A stretch of 64,000 nucleotides of DNA from Streptomyces sp. MMG1121 (lineage in GTDB: Bacteria; Actinomycetota; Actinomycetes; Streptomycetales; Streptomycetaceae): NCBI RefSeq assembly GCF_001280015.1, contig NZ_LGDV01000199.1, forward strand, positions 75,280-139,279, in the 5' to 3' direction. This document shows positions 62,801 to 64,000 of this stretch, one piece after another. The notes below the pieces were generated by a model that saw only the letters and a program-made list of their open reading frames with translations, did no database searches and had not been told where the DNA came from. Position numbers and translations under genes: made by a program. Positions within the stretch are counted from its first letter, which is position 1. Each line of letters starts with the position of its first letter.

Positions 62801-64000
62801 GTGGCAGTCAGCCGCACCCGCAGCGTGTCGGCGCCACCGGCGTGCAGCCGTACCCCGGTCCACAGGAAGGGCAGTCGGGCCCGGTCCGCGTCCCGGAACA
62901 GGGGGCCCAGCGTGCCGGGGTGCAGTGCCGCGTCGAGCAGGGCGGGGTGCAGCCCGTACCGACCGGCTTCGGACCGGTGCCCGTCGGGCAGCGCCACCTC
63001 GGCGTAGACGTCGTCCCCCTCCGCCCAGGCCGCGCGTACGCCCTGGAACGCGGGTCCGTACGCGAATCCGGCCTCGGTCAGCCGCTCGTACAGCCCTGTC
63101 ACGTCCAAGGGTTGGGCGTGCGGCGGCGGCCAGGCGGCGGCCCAGGCGAACGACGGCGTGGGGCGGCCGGCCGAGAGGAACCCGCTCGCGTGCCTGGTCC
63201 AGCCACCGGCCACGTCATCCGCAGCGGCGGCCGGGCGGGAGTAGATCTCCACCGACCGCCTGCCGCGCTCGTCCGCCGTACCGACGGCCAACTGGAGCTG
63301 GACCGTTGCCTGCTCGTGGAGTACGAGGGGGGCTTCGAGGGCCAGTTCGTCGACGTGGTCGCAGCCGACCTCGTTCCCGGCGCGTACGGCCAGCTCCGCG
63401 AAGGCGGCGCCGGGCAACAGGACCGTGTCGCCGACCACATGACCGGCGAGCCAGCGCTGACCGGCCAGCGACAACCGGCCGGTGAGCAGCAGACCGTCGT
63501 GGTCCGCGAGCGCCACGGTGGCGCCCAGGAGCGGGTGTTGGGCCGGGTGCAGGCCGAGGCCCACGGCGTCGCCGGTCGCGCCGCCGGCGTCCAGCCAGTA
63601 GCGCTGCCGCTGGAAGGGGTAGGTCGGCAGCTCAACTCGGCGGGCGCCCCGGCCCGCGTACCGTTTCGCCCAGTCGACCTGGACACCCCGTACATGGGCG
63701 CGGGCCACGGCGACGGCGACCGCGTCGGCCTCCGGGCGGTTCGCGCGCAGCAGCGGGATCAGCTCAGTGCCGGCGGCCACGGACTCCTGGCCCATGGCGC
63801 AGAGCGCGCCCGCCGGGCCGAGCTCGAGGAAGGTGGTGACTCCCTGGGAGTCCAGCCAGCGCATGCCCTCGTGGAACCGTACCGACCGGCGGATCTGCTG
63901 TACCCAGTAGTCGGCGGTGGTGATCTCGTCGGCGGACGCGAGCGTACCGGTGACGTTGGAGACGATCGCGATGCGCGGCACCCCGTACGACAACCCCTCC
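59857..64000 (-). pseudogene. Type I PKS, 5' part: AT(partial)-DH-KR-ACP-KS, 5' end outside window
   Basis: Counting from codon 63993: the AT C terminus (residues 1-130; its active site is off the edge), DH (about 150-430; His185 in [11 protein letters not shown] and Asp354 in HPALLDAAL), no enoylreductase, KR (about 628-845; [11 protein letters not shown] at 721-723 marking a B-type alcohol, Ser764 and Tyr778), ACP (Ser947 in LGFDSL) and KS from residue 1015 with Cys1188 (DTACSSS), His1323 and His1363 all present. After KMVLA (residue 1379) about 15 expected codons are missing and the frame changes; the wrong frame runs on to 59545. One gene in origin, broken at this point. Confidence 0.9.

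Overview
The window is very GC-rich DNA with dense, long antisense shadow frames, GTG and TTG starts, rare TTA codons, an ethylmalonyl-CoA operon, a conservon and a modular type I polyketide synthase (PKS). Together these point to a Streptomyces-type actinomycete chromosome. The left two thirds look like core chromosome. The right third (about 43 kb onward) looks accessory: decayed genes, a signalling conservon and the 3' end of a PKS cluster.

Positions 1-24.9 kb carry housekeeping and stress genes: an ABC-F ATPase (cut by the window edge), a histidine phosphatase, two methyltransferases, an orphan GvpL/F protein, transketolase, a frameshifted DUF5107/TPR protein, a GNAT acetyltransferase, a PAS-GAF-SpoIIE phosphatase, and an MFS exporter fused to three carboxypeptidase-regulatory-like domains. 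They also include a radical SAM protein behind a LexA-like box, a secreted alpha/beta hydrolase, a Rid protein and a HEAT protein with a TTA codon. Four peptidase genes (M55, M20, S9, S66) are transcribed together with overlapping or nearly overlapping ends, which suggests one peptide-salvage unit.

Positions 25-36.3 kb hold the ethylmalonyl-CoA pathway: a duplicated-fused 3-hydroxyacyl-CoA dehydrogenase, a TetR regulator, ccr, meaA/ecm, a malyl-CoA lyase, a mesaconyl-CoA hydratase and an acyl-CoA dehydrogenase placed to act as methylsuccinyl-CoA dehydrogenase. The ccr promoter has near-consensus -35 and -10 boxes 17 bases apart, and a perfect palindrome fills the end of the spacer. A psd-pssA phosphatidylethanolamine pair follows. 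Positions 36.5-43.3 kb carry glycerate kinase, an ADP-ribosylglycohydrolase, a NUDIX hydrolase, a sirtuin, an ogt/Ada-AlkA alkylation-repair pair and a methylenetetrahydrofolate reductase-like gene.

Positions 43.8-48.1 kb hold a MarR gene with a perfect 7-bp palindromic operator, then a mosaic of gene remnants: a zinc-ribbon start, an unidentified fragment, a narG lacking its first quarter and carrying a frameshift, and another unidentified tail. Positions 48.1-54.6 kb are a conservon (CvnA-B-C-D plus two cytochrome P450s) that continues into a crotonase-fold gene. Its CvnB carries two Roadblock domains, one P450 lacks the ExxR motif, and CvnA and CvnC each contain a TTA codon. A truncated macro-domain remnant and a 17-bp-stem hairpin separate it from the PKS. 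The visible PKS part is AT(partial)-DH-KR-ACP / KS-AT-KR-ACP, with a stand-alone type II thioesterase downstream. The second KS is broken by an apparent deletion of about 44 bases, the last KR has lost its catalytic Tyr and Lys, and no integrated thioesterase is present.
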